Origin: Solimonas sp041612095
Lineage (GTDB): Bacteria; Pseudomonadota; Gammaproteobacteria; Nevskiales; Nevskiaceae
DNA length: 9,093 bases
Reading direction: 5' to 3'
NCBI GenBank assembly: GCA_041612095.1
Contig: JBFJJW010000133.1
Span: forward strand, 1 to 9,093
Below the pieces are notes generated by a model, which was given only the letters and a program-made list of their open reading frames with translations, was not told the DNA's origin and did no database searches. The position numbers and the translations under genes are program-made. This document shows positions 1 to 7,160 of the stretch, piece after piece (positions within the stretch are counted from its first letter, which is position 1; each line of letters starts with the position of its first letter).

Positions 1-160
1 GGGCAGGGGACGGGGCCGTAACCTCCCATCGACACCGCCGGCTGTCATGAACCGTACCTTTAGTCGAATTCCCACGTTACGGCGATCCAAATCCGGTCAA
101 TGGTCAGGCCCAGAAAGCTTCCGGCCGCTCACTAGAACGGTCAGGATGGCTCGCGGTAGT

Positions 161-164
161 GGAG
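161..164 (+). promoter_or_regulatory. Shine-Dalgarno site that sets the start of the TonB receptor gene
   Basis: GGAG lies nine bases before the ATG at 174. A GTG at 159 is in the same frame, but the GGAG falls inside the codons that follow it, and nothing purine-rich sits at the right distance upstream of it. This favours ATG 174. The downstream start also gives a cleaner basic N-terminus ahead of the signal-peptide core. Confidence 0.55.
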
Positions 165-173
165 ATCGCAGCA

Positions 174-2201
174 ATGACCAGAACGGCGCAGCACCCCTCT
201 TCCAAGCAAGACCCGCCCTACCGAAGGGCGGCACGGTTCGCTGCGCTTGCCGTGGCGATGTCGCTGCCCTGCCATGCCGCCGCAGACGACGATGCGTTTC
301 TGAGCATAGCGGCGCTGCCCAGCGACCTGACCGAGCTTTCACTTGAGCAACTGTTGAACATCGAGGTGACCTCGGTTTCCAAACGGCCCGAGAAACTGTC
401 ATCCGCCGCCGCCGCGATCTATGTGCTGACCGGTGATCAGATCCGCCGCTCGGGCGCGCGCCGCATCGCCGATGCCCTGCGGCTGGTCCCCGGCCTTGAA
501 GTTGCGCAAGTCGATGCCAGAACCTACGCAATTTCAGCCCGTGGCTTCAACAGCAGCAGCGCCGACAAGCTGCAGGTGCTGCTGGATGGTCGTACCGTCT
601 ATACCCCGCTGACTTCCGCCGTGTTCTGGGATGTGCTCGATACCTATATGGACGACATCGAGCGCATCGAGGTGATACGCGGACCCGGCGCCACGCTCTG
701 GGGCGCTAACGCCGTCAACGGCGTAATCAATATCGTGACCCGCAATGCTCACGATACGGTGGGCACGGTCGTCAGCGCCGGCGGCGGCACGGAAGTGCGC
801 GCGGCCGCAGCCATGCGCAGTGGCGTCCAGGTGGGGCATGAGGGAGCGGTACGCTTCTATGCGAAGAGCGCTGACCGGGACGCATCCGAGTTCACCGATG
901 GCAGCAACGGCGGCGACAGTTCACGTATTACCCAGGGTGGATTCCGGGGTGACTGGGCTCCGCTGTCCGGAAAGAACCTGACCGTGTCAGGCGACCTCTA
1001 CTCGGCCCGCTTCAACACGCCGCCGACCAGCAGCCAGCCGCAGAATCAGACGACAACAGCAAGCGGCGCGAATGTGCTGGCGCGCTGGGCGAGCGGAGAC
1101 GGGCAACCATCCGGATGGACGCTGCAGGCCTATTTCGATCACTACCAGCGGTACATACCAAACCTGTACTCGGAGCAGCGCGACACCTTTGACCTCGACT
1201 ATCAGCAGCGCCTGCCGATGAGTACGGCCAATACCCTGATGTTCGGTGTCGGCTACCGCAACTCGCGCGACCGCACCGGCGAGCCGCCAGAGAATGCGGT
1301 GGTGTTCCTGCCGGCTGCGCGCACTCTCGATGTCACCAGCGCCTTTGTTCAGGACCAGCACAGCCTGCTTGACGGTCGCGTGACCATCACCGTCGGCAGC
1401 AAGTTCGAGTACAACGACTTCACCGGATTCGAAGCGCAGCCCGGCGTACGCGTGGGCTGGCAGGCCGCCGAGGGCCTCTTCACCTGGGCAGCGATCTCGC
1501 GCGCAGTACGCACGCCCAATCGCCTGGATTCCGACGTGGCGATCTATTGCCCACCCCCGGATGGCTTCCCTGGGGCCTGCGGCCCCGGGCTGTTCGGTCT
1601 CGGCAATCCAGAATTCGAATCCGAAACCTTGCTCGCCTATGAGTGGGGGCTACGCCTGTGGAGCGAAAGCCAGTTGAGCCTGGACCTCGCGACGTTCTAC
1701 AACCAGTACGACCGCTTGCGCAGCCAGGAAGGTGCCAACGCAGGCAACCCATTCGGTTCGTTGGGCAACGGTTATCAGGTTGATGGCTATGGCGGTGAAC
1801 TGGTGCTGGGCTGGAACCCCAGCCCCGATCTAGGCGTTCAGGCCAGCTACAGCCTGCTGAAACTGGATGCCGACGCCAAGCCCGGCAGCACTGACACCTC
1901 GACCGGCCGCACGATAGAGGGCTCAAGCCCGCGCCATCAGGCCGGACTCCGGATCTCGGCGCGTCCCGCTGATCGATGGTCGGTCGATGCCTTTCTACGG
2001 TACGTCGACAATCTGCCTGCGTATGAGGTGCCTGCCTATACCGAGCTAGACCTGCGCGCCGCGTATCAGCTCAACCCGGCTCTTGAGCTCTCGCTTTCCG
2101 GGCGCAATCTGTTGTCGCCTCGACACGCGGAGTTTGGTAGCAGCAATGCCTTGCAGAGCATCGAGCGTAGCGTTTTCGTCGAGTTGCGGTGGGCCTGGTA
2201 A
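174..2201 (+). CDS. TonB-dependent outer-membrane receptor
   Basis: This is a 675-residue outer-membrane beta-barrel protein for TonB/ExbBD-driven uptake or sensing of a ligand that cannot be named from sequence. A basic N-terminus and hydrophobic stretch (about residues 20-37, ending near CHAAADDD) form a signal peptide. A possible TonB box is IEVTSVSK (63-70). The plug domain spans about 72-190, with the typical stretches VLTGDQIRRSG, LLDGRTVYTPL, IERIEVIRGPGATLWGANAVNGVINIVT-like. The rest is barrel, including the family pattern SRAVRTP...GNPEFESE, and it ends in an aromatic strand (ELRWAW). Between those barrel motifs, C459 and C469 bracket a Pro/Gly-rich segment, probably a surface loop. 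There is no N-terminal signalling extension of the FecA type and no sigma/anti-sigma pair nearby. ATG 174 is preferred over GTG 159. The stop overlaps the next start by one base (TAATG), so it is probably the first gene of the signalling operon. The family is certain; the substrate is unknown. Confidence 0.93.
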   Translation: MTRTAQHPSSKQDPPYRRAARFAALAVAMSLPCHAAADDDAFLSIAALPSDLTELSLEQLLNIEVTSVSKRPEKLSSAAAAIYVLTGDQIRRSGARRIADALRLVPGLEVAQVDARTYAISARGFNSSSADKLQVLLDGRTVYTPLTSAVFWDVLDTYMDDIERIEVIRGPGATLWGANAVNGVINIVTRNAHDTVGTVVSAGGGTEVRAAAAMRSGVQVGHEGAVRFYAKSADRDASEFTDGSNGGDSSRITQGGFRGDWAPLSGKNLTVSGDLYSARFNTPPTSSQPQNQTTTASGANVLARWASGDGQPSGWTLQAYFDHYQRYIPNLYSEQRDTFDLDYQQRLPMSTANTLMFGVGYRNSRDRTGEPPENAVVFLPAARTLDVTSAFVQDQHSLLDGRVTITVGSKFEYNDFTGFEAQPGVRVGWQAAEGLFTWAAISRAVRTPNRLDSDVAIYCPPPDGFPGACGPGLFGLGNPEFESETLLAYEWGLRLWSESQLSLDLATFYNQYDRLRSQEGANAGNPFGSLGNGYQVDGYGGELVLGWNPSPDLGVQASYSLLKLDADAKPGSTDTSTGRTIEGSSPRHQAGLRISARPADRWSVDAFLRYVDNLPAYEVPAYTELDLRAAYQLNPALELSLSGRNLLSPRHAEFGSSNALQSIERSVFVELRWAW

Positions 2202-2773
2202 TGCCGCGATTCATCCTCAGGTCGGCATGGCCTAGGGCCGCGCTGCCGGCCTTGCTAGCGGTGGCGCTGCTGGCGCCGAGCGGGGCGGTGGCGGCTGACG
2301 ACATGCAGTCGGATCTGTTGGCGCTCAAGGTCAAAGCAGCGGTGCTTTTCAACCTCGCCAAGTTCGTGATCTGGCCAGCAGACAAGCTCGCCGCCGATGG
2401 CGCGCCGTTGCGACTGTGCGTGCTGCAACCGGACCCGTTTGGAGCAACGCTGATCGACGCCACCCGCGGCAAGATCGTCAACGGTCATCCGCTGCAGGTG
2501 GCGGTGATCAGTCAGGCAGACGAGCTGAGGAGCTGCCACCTGGCGTATACCGCAGAGCTGACCGAGTCGCGGCTGCAGGCGACCCTGTCTGCTGTGGTTG
2601 GCAGTTCGGTGCTGGTGGTCCACGAGCATGAGCGGACCCTGCGCGACGGCAGTATTCGCATGTACATCCGTGCCAACAAGGTCAGATTCGAGATCAACGC
2701 GGCTCAGGCCGAACGTGAGCGGCTGCAGCTCAGCTCCAAGCTGCTGGGGCTTTCCGATGTGGTGAGGCACTGA
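2201..2773 (+). CDS. YfiR-family (DUF4154) periplasmic protein
   Basis: This is a 190-residue exported protein. Residues 1-32 form a signal peptide: a basic start, an Ala/Leu-rich core and a cleavage site around AVA-A. The mature part matches the YfiR/DUF4154 pattern: VKAAVLFNLAKFVIWP near its start, LRLCVLQPDPFG in the middle, then VRFEIN and LQLSSKLLGLSDVV at the end. In Pseudomonas, YfiR is a periplasmic repressor of the diguanylate cyclase YfiN and is relieved by the outer-membrane protein YfiB. Here the outer-membrane partner encoded next door is a TonB receptor, and the inner-membrane partner is a sensor kinase with a CHASE8-like domain. Two cysteines, C73 and C112, could form a disulfide. 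The start is ATG 2201, overlapping the receptor stop; an in-frame GTG at 2189 is less likely because it lies inside the receptor gene. The family call is firm; the repressor role is inferred. Confidence 0.9.
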   Translation: MPRFILRSAWPRAALPALLAVALLAPSGAVAADDMQSDLLALKVKAAVLFNLAKFVIWPADKLAADGAPLRLCVLQPDPFGATLIDATRGKIVNGHPLQVAVISQADELRSCHLAYTAELTESRLQATLSAVVGSSVLVVHEHERTLRDGSIRMYIRANKVRFEINAAQAERERLQLSSKLLGLSDVVRH

Positions 2774-4374
2774 TGCGGCTGAAGAACGGACCAGGCCTCC
2801 GCAGCGTCCCGATACGCATCAAGCTGACTGCACTGATGCTGCTGACGGCTACCGTCGCCTTGCTGTTCGCACTGCCGGCCTTCATCGGTTACTCGTATAC
2901 CTTGTACAAGGCCGAAGCGATCCGCGATCTGACAGCCACCTCACGTACCGTGGCGGAGAACACCACGGCAGCGCTGACCTTCAGCGACAATCGCGCGGCC
3001 GCCGAGACGCTCGCGGCCTTGCGCGCAAAGCAGAGCGTCACCCGTGCCTGTCTGTACCGCCTGGATGAGAATCAGCGCGGGACGCTGTTTGCCGCCTATG
3101 AGGCCGAAGGCGCGGCACGATGCTCGCCCACTGGCCAGGTGGAGACGCAGGAGCGCGTTGATACCGACCAGCCGGGAGCGATCGCGGTGACAGTGCCTGC
3201 GGCGCTGGCGGGGGAGGCGGTCGGCAGTCTGCATGTGACGCAGAGCCTCGAGAACGTGCGTCACGCCATCCGGCAGCAGATCGCGTTCTCGGCGATGATC
3301 CTGGCAGTGAGTTTTGCGTTGAGCTTTGTGATCGCCATTCGAGCGCAGTCGACGATTACCGGGCCAATACTTCAGCTCGCCGAGACCGCGCGCCGCATCT
3401 CGGAAACCGGAGACTATTCGCTGCGGGTGTCCGAATCCGGCACCGATGAGCTGGGGCGTCTGGCGTCGGATTTCAACGGCATGTTGCTGCAGATCGCGAT
3501 CTCGGACGAAAAGGTACGGCGTGGCCGTCAGGCCCTGGCACAGGAAGTGGAGCAAACCACCCGCGCCAATGCGCTACTGGAACAGACACTCGCTGATCTG
3601 AGGCGCACCCAGGACCAACTGGTACAAAGCGAGAAGATGGCGTCGCTGGGTGCGCTGGTGGCCGGGGTTGCGCACGAGATCAATACCCCGGTCGGGGTCG
3701 GTGTCACTGCAGCCTCGACGTTGAGTGCACGCGTGACGGAGGTCAAGGACCAGTATGACCGCGGGGACCTGCGGCGTACCGAACTGGAGCGCTTCTTTGG
3801 TGTCGCCAGGGAATCCAGCCATATCATTCTCAAGAATCTTGAGCGCGCGGCGGACTTGATCCAGAGCTTCAAGCGGGTTGCGGTGGATCAGTCCAGCGAC
3901 GAACGCCGAACATTCAACCTCAAGACCTGCATTACCGACACACTGCAGAGCATTGCGCCGAAGTACAGCAAGCTCGGTCATGTCATCAGCGTCGACTGTC
4001 CAGACCCACTGGAGATGGACAGCTATCCGGGCGCAATCGCACAGATACTGACGAACTTCATCAGCAATTCGATCGCGCATGCCTTCCAGCCAGGGCAGGC
4101 GGGCGAGATGCGCATACAGGTGGCCGAGGCGGGTGATGATCTCCTGCTGCGCTACAGCGACAACGGCAAGGGCATCGCTGCCGCTGACCTGGGACGGGTG
4201 TTCGATCCGTTCTTCACCACGGCGCGCGGCAGCGGCGGCAGCGGCCTGGGTTTGCATATCGTCTACAACCTCGTTTCTCAAAGCCTGGGCGGCTCGGTTC
4301 GTGCCAGCAGCGGCCCGGGTGCCGGCGCCGTGTTCGAGATCCGATTCCCACGTGTGGCCAGGAGCAGGACATGA
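2773..4374 (+). CDS. Membrane sensor histidine kinase (CHASE8-like sensor, HAMP, HisKA, HATPase)
   Basis: This is a 533-residue inner-membrane kinase. Membrane helices lie at about residues 17-40 and 170-190 and enclose a periplasmic sensor of about 130 residues. That sensor resembles CHASE8 (AENTTAALTFSDN, TLAALRAK, ACLYRLDE), the domain found in YfiN/TpbB. A HAMP domain (about 191-245) and a coiled coil (about 247-287) follow. The phosphorylated histidine is H301 in VAHEINTPVG. The ATP-binding domain has an N box (N428-N432), G1 (DNGKGI, 463-468), an F box (FDPFFTT, 477-483) and G2 (GSGLGL, 489-494), so it should be active. It has no fused receiver, so phosphate should go to separate regulators, most simply the two encoded downstream. 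The ATG overlaps the previous stop (TGATG), with GAGG five bases before it. The kinase call is firm; the CHASE8 call is by eye and moderately sure. Confidence 0.93.
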   Translation: MRLKNGPGLRSVPIRIKLTALMLLTATVALLFALPAFIGYSYTLYKAEAIRDLTATSRTVAENTTAALTFSDNRAAAETLAALRAKQSVTRACLYRLDENQRGTLFAAYEAEGAARCSPTGQVETQERVDTDQPGAIAVTVPAALAGEAVGSLHVTQSLENVRHAIRQQIAFSAMILAVSFALSFVIAIRAQSTITGPILQLAETARRISETGDYSLRVSESGTDELGRLASDFNGMLLQIAISDEKVRRGRQALAQEVEQTTRANALLEQTLADLRRTQDQLVQSEKMASLGALVAGVAHEINTPVGVGVTAASTLSARVTEVKDQYDRGDLRRTELERFFGVARESSHIILKNLERAADLIQSFKRVAVDQSSDERRTFNLKTCITDTLQSIAPKYSKLGHVISVDCPDPLEMDSYPGAIAQILTNFISNSIAHAFQPGQAGEMRIQVAEAGDDLLLRYSDNGKGIAAADLGRVFDPFFTTARGSGGSGLGLHIVYNLVSQSLGGSVRASSGPGAGAVFEIRFPRVARSRT

Positions 4375-5321
4375 GCGAGGAACTGCAGTTCAAGGACGAG
4401 CCCGAGGATATGCCGGAGGCTGATGCTCCGACCTGGACGGTTCTGATCGTTGACGACGAGCCCGAAATCCACGCCGTAACCGAGATGGCCTTGTCCGATT
4501 TTGCGTTCTCCGGGCGCGGGCTGAAGTTTCTTCACGCGCACTCGGCCAGGGAGGCCAAGGACGTGCTGGCCCGCGAAGCGGATATCGCGCTGGTATTGCT
4601 GGATGTGGTCATGGAGAACGAACGGGCGGGTCTGGATGTCGTCGAATACGTGCGTGACGAGCTGAAGAACCCCTTCGTGCGGATTGTTCTGCGCACCGGT
4701 CAGCCGGGTCAGGCCCCCGAGCTCGAGGTCATCAGGCGCTATGACATCAACGACTACAAGAACAAGACCGAGCTGACGCGTACACGACTGTTCACCACCG
4801 TGTATACCGGGCTTGCGACCTACCGCGATCTGGTGGCCCTGGATGCCAATCGCCGCGGCCTCGAGAAGGTAATCGAGGCGTCAGCGCATATCTTCGAACT
4901 TCGGTCCATGGATCGCTTCACTCAAGGCGTGCTGGAGCAGCTGTCGGCGCTGCTGTTCCTGCAACGCGACTCGGTGGTGGTACACACCTCCGGCGTGGCC
5001 GCCGAGCAGAACGGTGTGCTCCGCATCGTCGCAGCCACCGGAACCTATGCGGGTCTGCTGGGGCGCGATGCCCGGGAGGCGCTGCCGCCGCAGGTGGTTG
5101 AGCGCATCGACTCGGCGCGCCGATCGGATTCGGTCACCTATGGCCACGACTATTTCGTGCGTGATCAGCGGAACGATGACGAGCTCATTTTCTATGTCAG
5201 TGCCGATGCGCCTCTGAGCATTCCGGATCGCCGCCTCGTGGATCTGTTCTGTCAGAACGTGTCGATTGCGCACCGGAACCTCAGGTTCCTCCAGCGCCTC
5301 GTCGGTTCTGAGGACCATTGA
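4371..5321 (+). CDS. Response regulator, REC-DUF3369, no recognisable output domain
   Basis: This is a 316-residue cytoplasmic protein. The receiver (about residues 21-154) has all the phosphorylation residues: acidic pair D28/D29, phospho-acceptor D78 in LLDVVME, T109 in RIVLRTGQPGQAP and the conserved lysine in NKTEL (K132). Residues about 160-310 resemble DUF3369, a sensor-like domain found after receivers of this type. In many relatives a further output such as HD-GYP or GGDEF comes next, but here the protein ends soon after LRFLQRL. It could be a phosphate sink, a connector that binds another protein, or a regulator of the kinase or of the next gene product. The start is ATG 4371, overlapping the kinase stop (ATGA), with GGAG at 4361-4364. 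Its receiver is a close relative of the receiver in the next gene. The domain call is strong; its function is not known. Confidence 0.9.
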   Translation: MSEELQFKDEPEDMPEADAPTWTVLIVDDEPEIHAVTEMALSDFAFSGRGLKFLHAHSAREAKDVLAREADIALVLLDVVMENERAGLDVVEYVRDELKNPFVRIVLRTGQPGQAPELEVIRRYDINDYKNKTELTRTRLFTTVYTGLATYRDLVALDANRRGLEKVIEASAHIFELRSMDRFTQGVLEQLSALLFLQRDSVVVHTSGVAAEQNGVLRIVAATGTYAGLLGRDAREALPPQVVERIDSARRSDSVTYGHDYFVRDQRNDDELIFYVSADAPLSIPDRRLVDLFCQNVSIAHRNLRFLQRLVGSEDH

Positions 5322-5332
5322 GAAGACCGCCT

Positions 5333-7141
5333 ATGGACGACCTGAGGCTCCTGGAGGGGGATGACCTGCCCAGCGTCGCCGGCGCGCCGTGGTGCGTGCT
5401 GGTTGTGGACGACGACGAGGAGGTGCATGTGGTTACGCGCCTGGCACTGGAGGGCTTCCGATTCGCCGGCCGTCCGGTCGAGTTGCTGAGCGCCCATTCG
5501 AACGCGGCAGCACAGAAGGTGCTGAGCCGGCGACCGGATATCGCGCTGATTCTGCTCGACGTCGTCATGGAGTCCGATCGGGCGGGGCTGGATCTGGTTC
5601 GCTTTGTGCGCGGCCGTCTGCAGAACCGGATGGTGCGCATCGTGCTCCGTACCGGGCAGCCCGGGCAGGCGCCGCCGCGGGAGGTCATCACAGAGAACGA
5701 TATCGATGACTACCGCACTAAAACGGAGCTGACCTTCGATCGCCTGTTCGTGGTGGTCACGGCGGCGCTGAGAACGTATCAGTTGCTCAGCACGATGGCA
5801 GAGCATCAGCGCCGGATTTCACATCTGGCAACGCATGACGATCTGACAGGGCTGCCGAATCGCACTCTGCTGCATGATCGGATTCATCAGGCCATGGCCT
5901 ACGCGCGGCGTTCCGGTCGTCTGCTGGCGCTGCTGTTCATTGATCTCGACGGCTTCAAGTTCATCAACGACAGCTTCGGCCATACCCAGGGAGACGCGCT
6001 GCTGAAGGCGATCGCCACGCGGCTGGAGCGCGAAATACGGGCGGGCGACACCGTTGCGCGGCTGGGGGGAGACGAGTTCGTGGTGATGCTCGGCGACGTG
6101 GCGGACGCCGATGACGTCATGCGTATGGCCGACAAGCTGCTGCGCGTGCTGTCGGAACCGACGCTGGCGGACGGCCGCAGCCTGCTGGTCACGGCGAGCA
6201 TCGGCATCAGCATTTATCCGGATGATGGACAGAACGTCGAGGTCCTGCTGCAGCACGCGGACTCGGCGCTGTATGCCGCCAAGCACGGCGGACGCAACCG
6301 GGTATGCCGCTACACCCCCGAACTCAGCGCCAATGCCGATGAGCGGGTGCTACTGGAGAACGCGCTGCGCTGCGCCGAAGGGTTGAATCAGTTTGAGCTG
6401 CACTACCAACCGCGTTATGAGGTCGGTAGCGGTCGCCTGAGCGGGGTGGAGGCGCTGATCCGCTGGCAGCACCCGCAACTGGGCTGGGTGTCACCCAACC
6501 GGTTCATCCACCTGGCGGAGGAGGTGGGATTGATCAACGGCATCGGCGAATGGGTGCTGCGCGCCGCGTGCATGCAGCTGGTGCGATGGCAGCGTGCGGG
6601 CTTACCCAGCTTCCGGGTTGCGGTGAACGTCTCCGCGCGTCAGTTCCATGAACAGGATATCGCCGAGCTGGTACGGCGCGTGCTGGACGAAACCGGACTT
6701 GACGCGGCGTTCCTGGAGCTTGAGATGACCGAGAACGTGCTGATCAACAACCCCGATGCAGTGCTGGAGCAGTTGCGCTCGCTCAAGCAGCTGGGCGTAC
6801 AGCTCGCGATCGATGACTTCGGTACCGGGTATTCGAGCCTGAGCTACCTAAGCCGCTACCCGATCGACATCATCAAGATCGATCAGTCCTTCACCTCTCA
6901 GCTGGCGACCAGCGATGAGGCGGCCTCGATCACGCGAGCGATCATCGCCTTGGCCAGGGCCCTGCACATGAAGACCATCTGCGAAGGCGTGGAGACAGCC
7001 CAGCAATATGGGTTCATGGTCGACAACGGCTGCGATGCGGTCCAGGGGCATTATTTCAGCCCCGCAGTCATCGCCGACGAGCTGGCTGCCATTGCCCAGC
7101 GGCACGAGGCCGAGACTGGACCGCGCCCGGTGGTGACTTGA
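5333..7141 (+). CDS. Response regulator with diguanylate cyclase and phosphodiesterase domains (REC-GGDEF-EAL)
   Basis: This is a 602-residue cytoplasmic regulator of c-di-GMP. The receiver (about 19-152) has D26/D27, acceptor D76, T107 and K130. A short helix leads directly into a GGDEF domain (about 165-328) with DDLTGLPNR, D204 and an exact GGDEF at 245-249. RAGD at 236-239 lies five residues before it, a standard RxxD product-inhibition site. The EAL domain (about 340-590) keeps EAL (373-375), N432 in VNVS, E464/E467 in EMTE, D494/D495 in DDFGTGYSS, K515, E551/E554 and Q571. Both synthesis and hydrolysis of c-di-GMP therefore look possible, and phosphorylation may shift the balance. ATG 5333 lies 11 bases after the previous stop behind a weak GAGAAG. 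A TTG at 5318 overlapping that stop (TTGA) would add five residues and cannot be excluded. It is the last gene of the operon. Confidence 0.93.
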   Translation: MDDLRLLEGDDLPSVAGAPWCVLVVDDDEEVHVVTRLALEGFRFAGRPVELLSAHSNAAAQKVLSRRPDIALILLDVVMESDRAGLDLVRFVRGRLQNRMVRIVLRTGQPGQAPPREVITENDIDDYRTKTELTFDRLFVVVTAALRTYQLLSTMAEHQRRISHLATHDDLTGLPNRTLLHDRIHQAMAYARRSGRLLALLFIDLDGFKFINDSFGHTQGDALLKAIATRLEREIRAGDTVARLGGDEFVVMLGDVADADDVMRMADKLLRVLSEPTLADGRSLLVTASIGISIYPDDGQNVEVLLQHADSALYAAKHGGRNRVCRYTPELSANADERVLLENALRCAEGLNQFELHYQPRYEVGSGRLSGVEALIRWQHPQLGWVSPNRFIHLAEEVGLINGIGEWVLRAACMQLVRWQRAGLPSFRVAVNVSARQFHEQDIAELVRRVLDETGLDAAFLELEMTENVLINNPDAVLEQLRSLKQLGVQLAIDDFGTGYSSLSYLSRYPIDIIKIDQSFTSQLATSDEAASITRAIIALARALHMKTICEGVETAQQYGFMVDNGCDAVQGHYFSPAVIADELAAIAQRHEAETGPRPVVT

Positions 7142-7160
7142 GCGGGCTGCGTGCCGCCAT

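Noticed and set aside
31..46. Imperfect palindrome GACA-N8-TGTC upstream of the operon
   Set aside because: It has only four-base arms and no second copy, and no promoter could be recognised to relate it to, so chance is a sufficient explanation.
107..126. Possible hairpin GGCC...GAA-AGC-TTC...GGCC before the receptor gene
   Set aside because: The stem is interrupted by unpaired bases and has a three-base loop with no T-run; not convincing as a terminator or riboswitch element.
95..145. Three GGTCA copies (95-99, 102-106, 139-143) before the receptor gene
   Set aside because: They are short, irregularly spaced and common in GC-rich DNA. Too weak to call an operator.
47..346. Plus-strand open frame of 99 codons overlapping the receptor start
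   Set aside because: It runs out of frame into the receptor coding region. The translation is low-complexity Arg/Ser/Ala with no motif, and there is no good ribosome site before its ATG.
97..531. Minus-strand open frame across the start of the TonB receptor gene
   Set aside because: Its Arg-rich translation has no recognisable fold and it lies opposite the signal peptide and plug of a clear gene. The same applies to the other minus-strand frames under the operon, such as 3574-4281 and 5819-6286.
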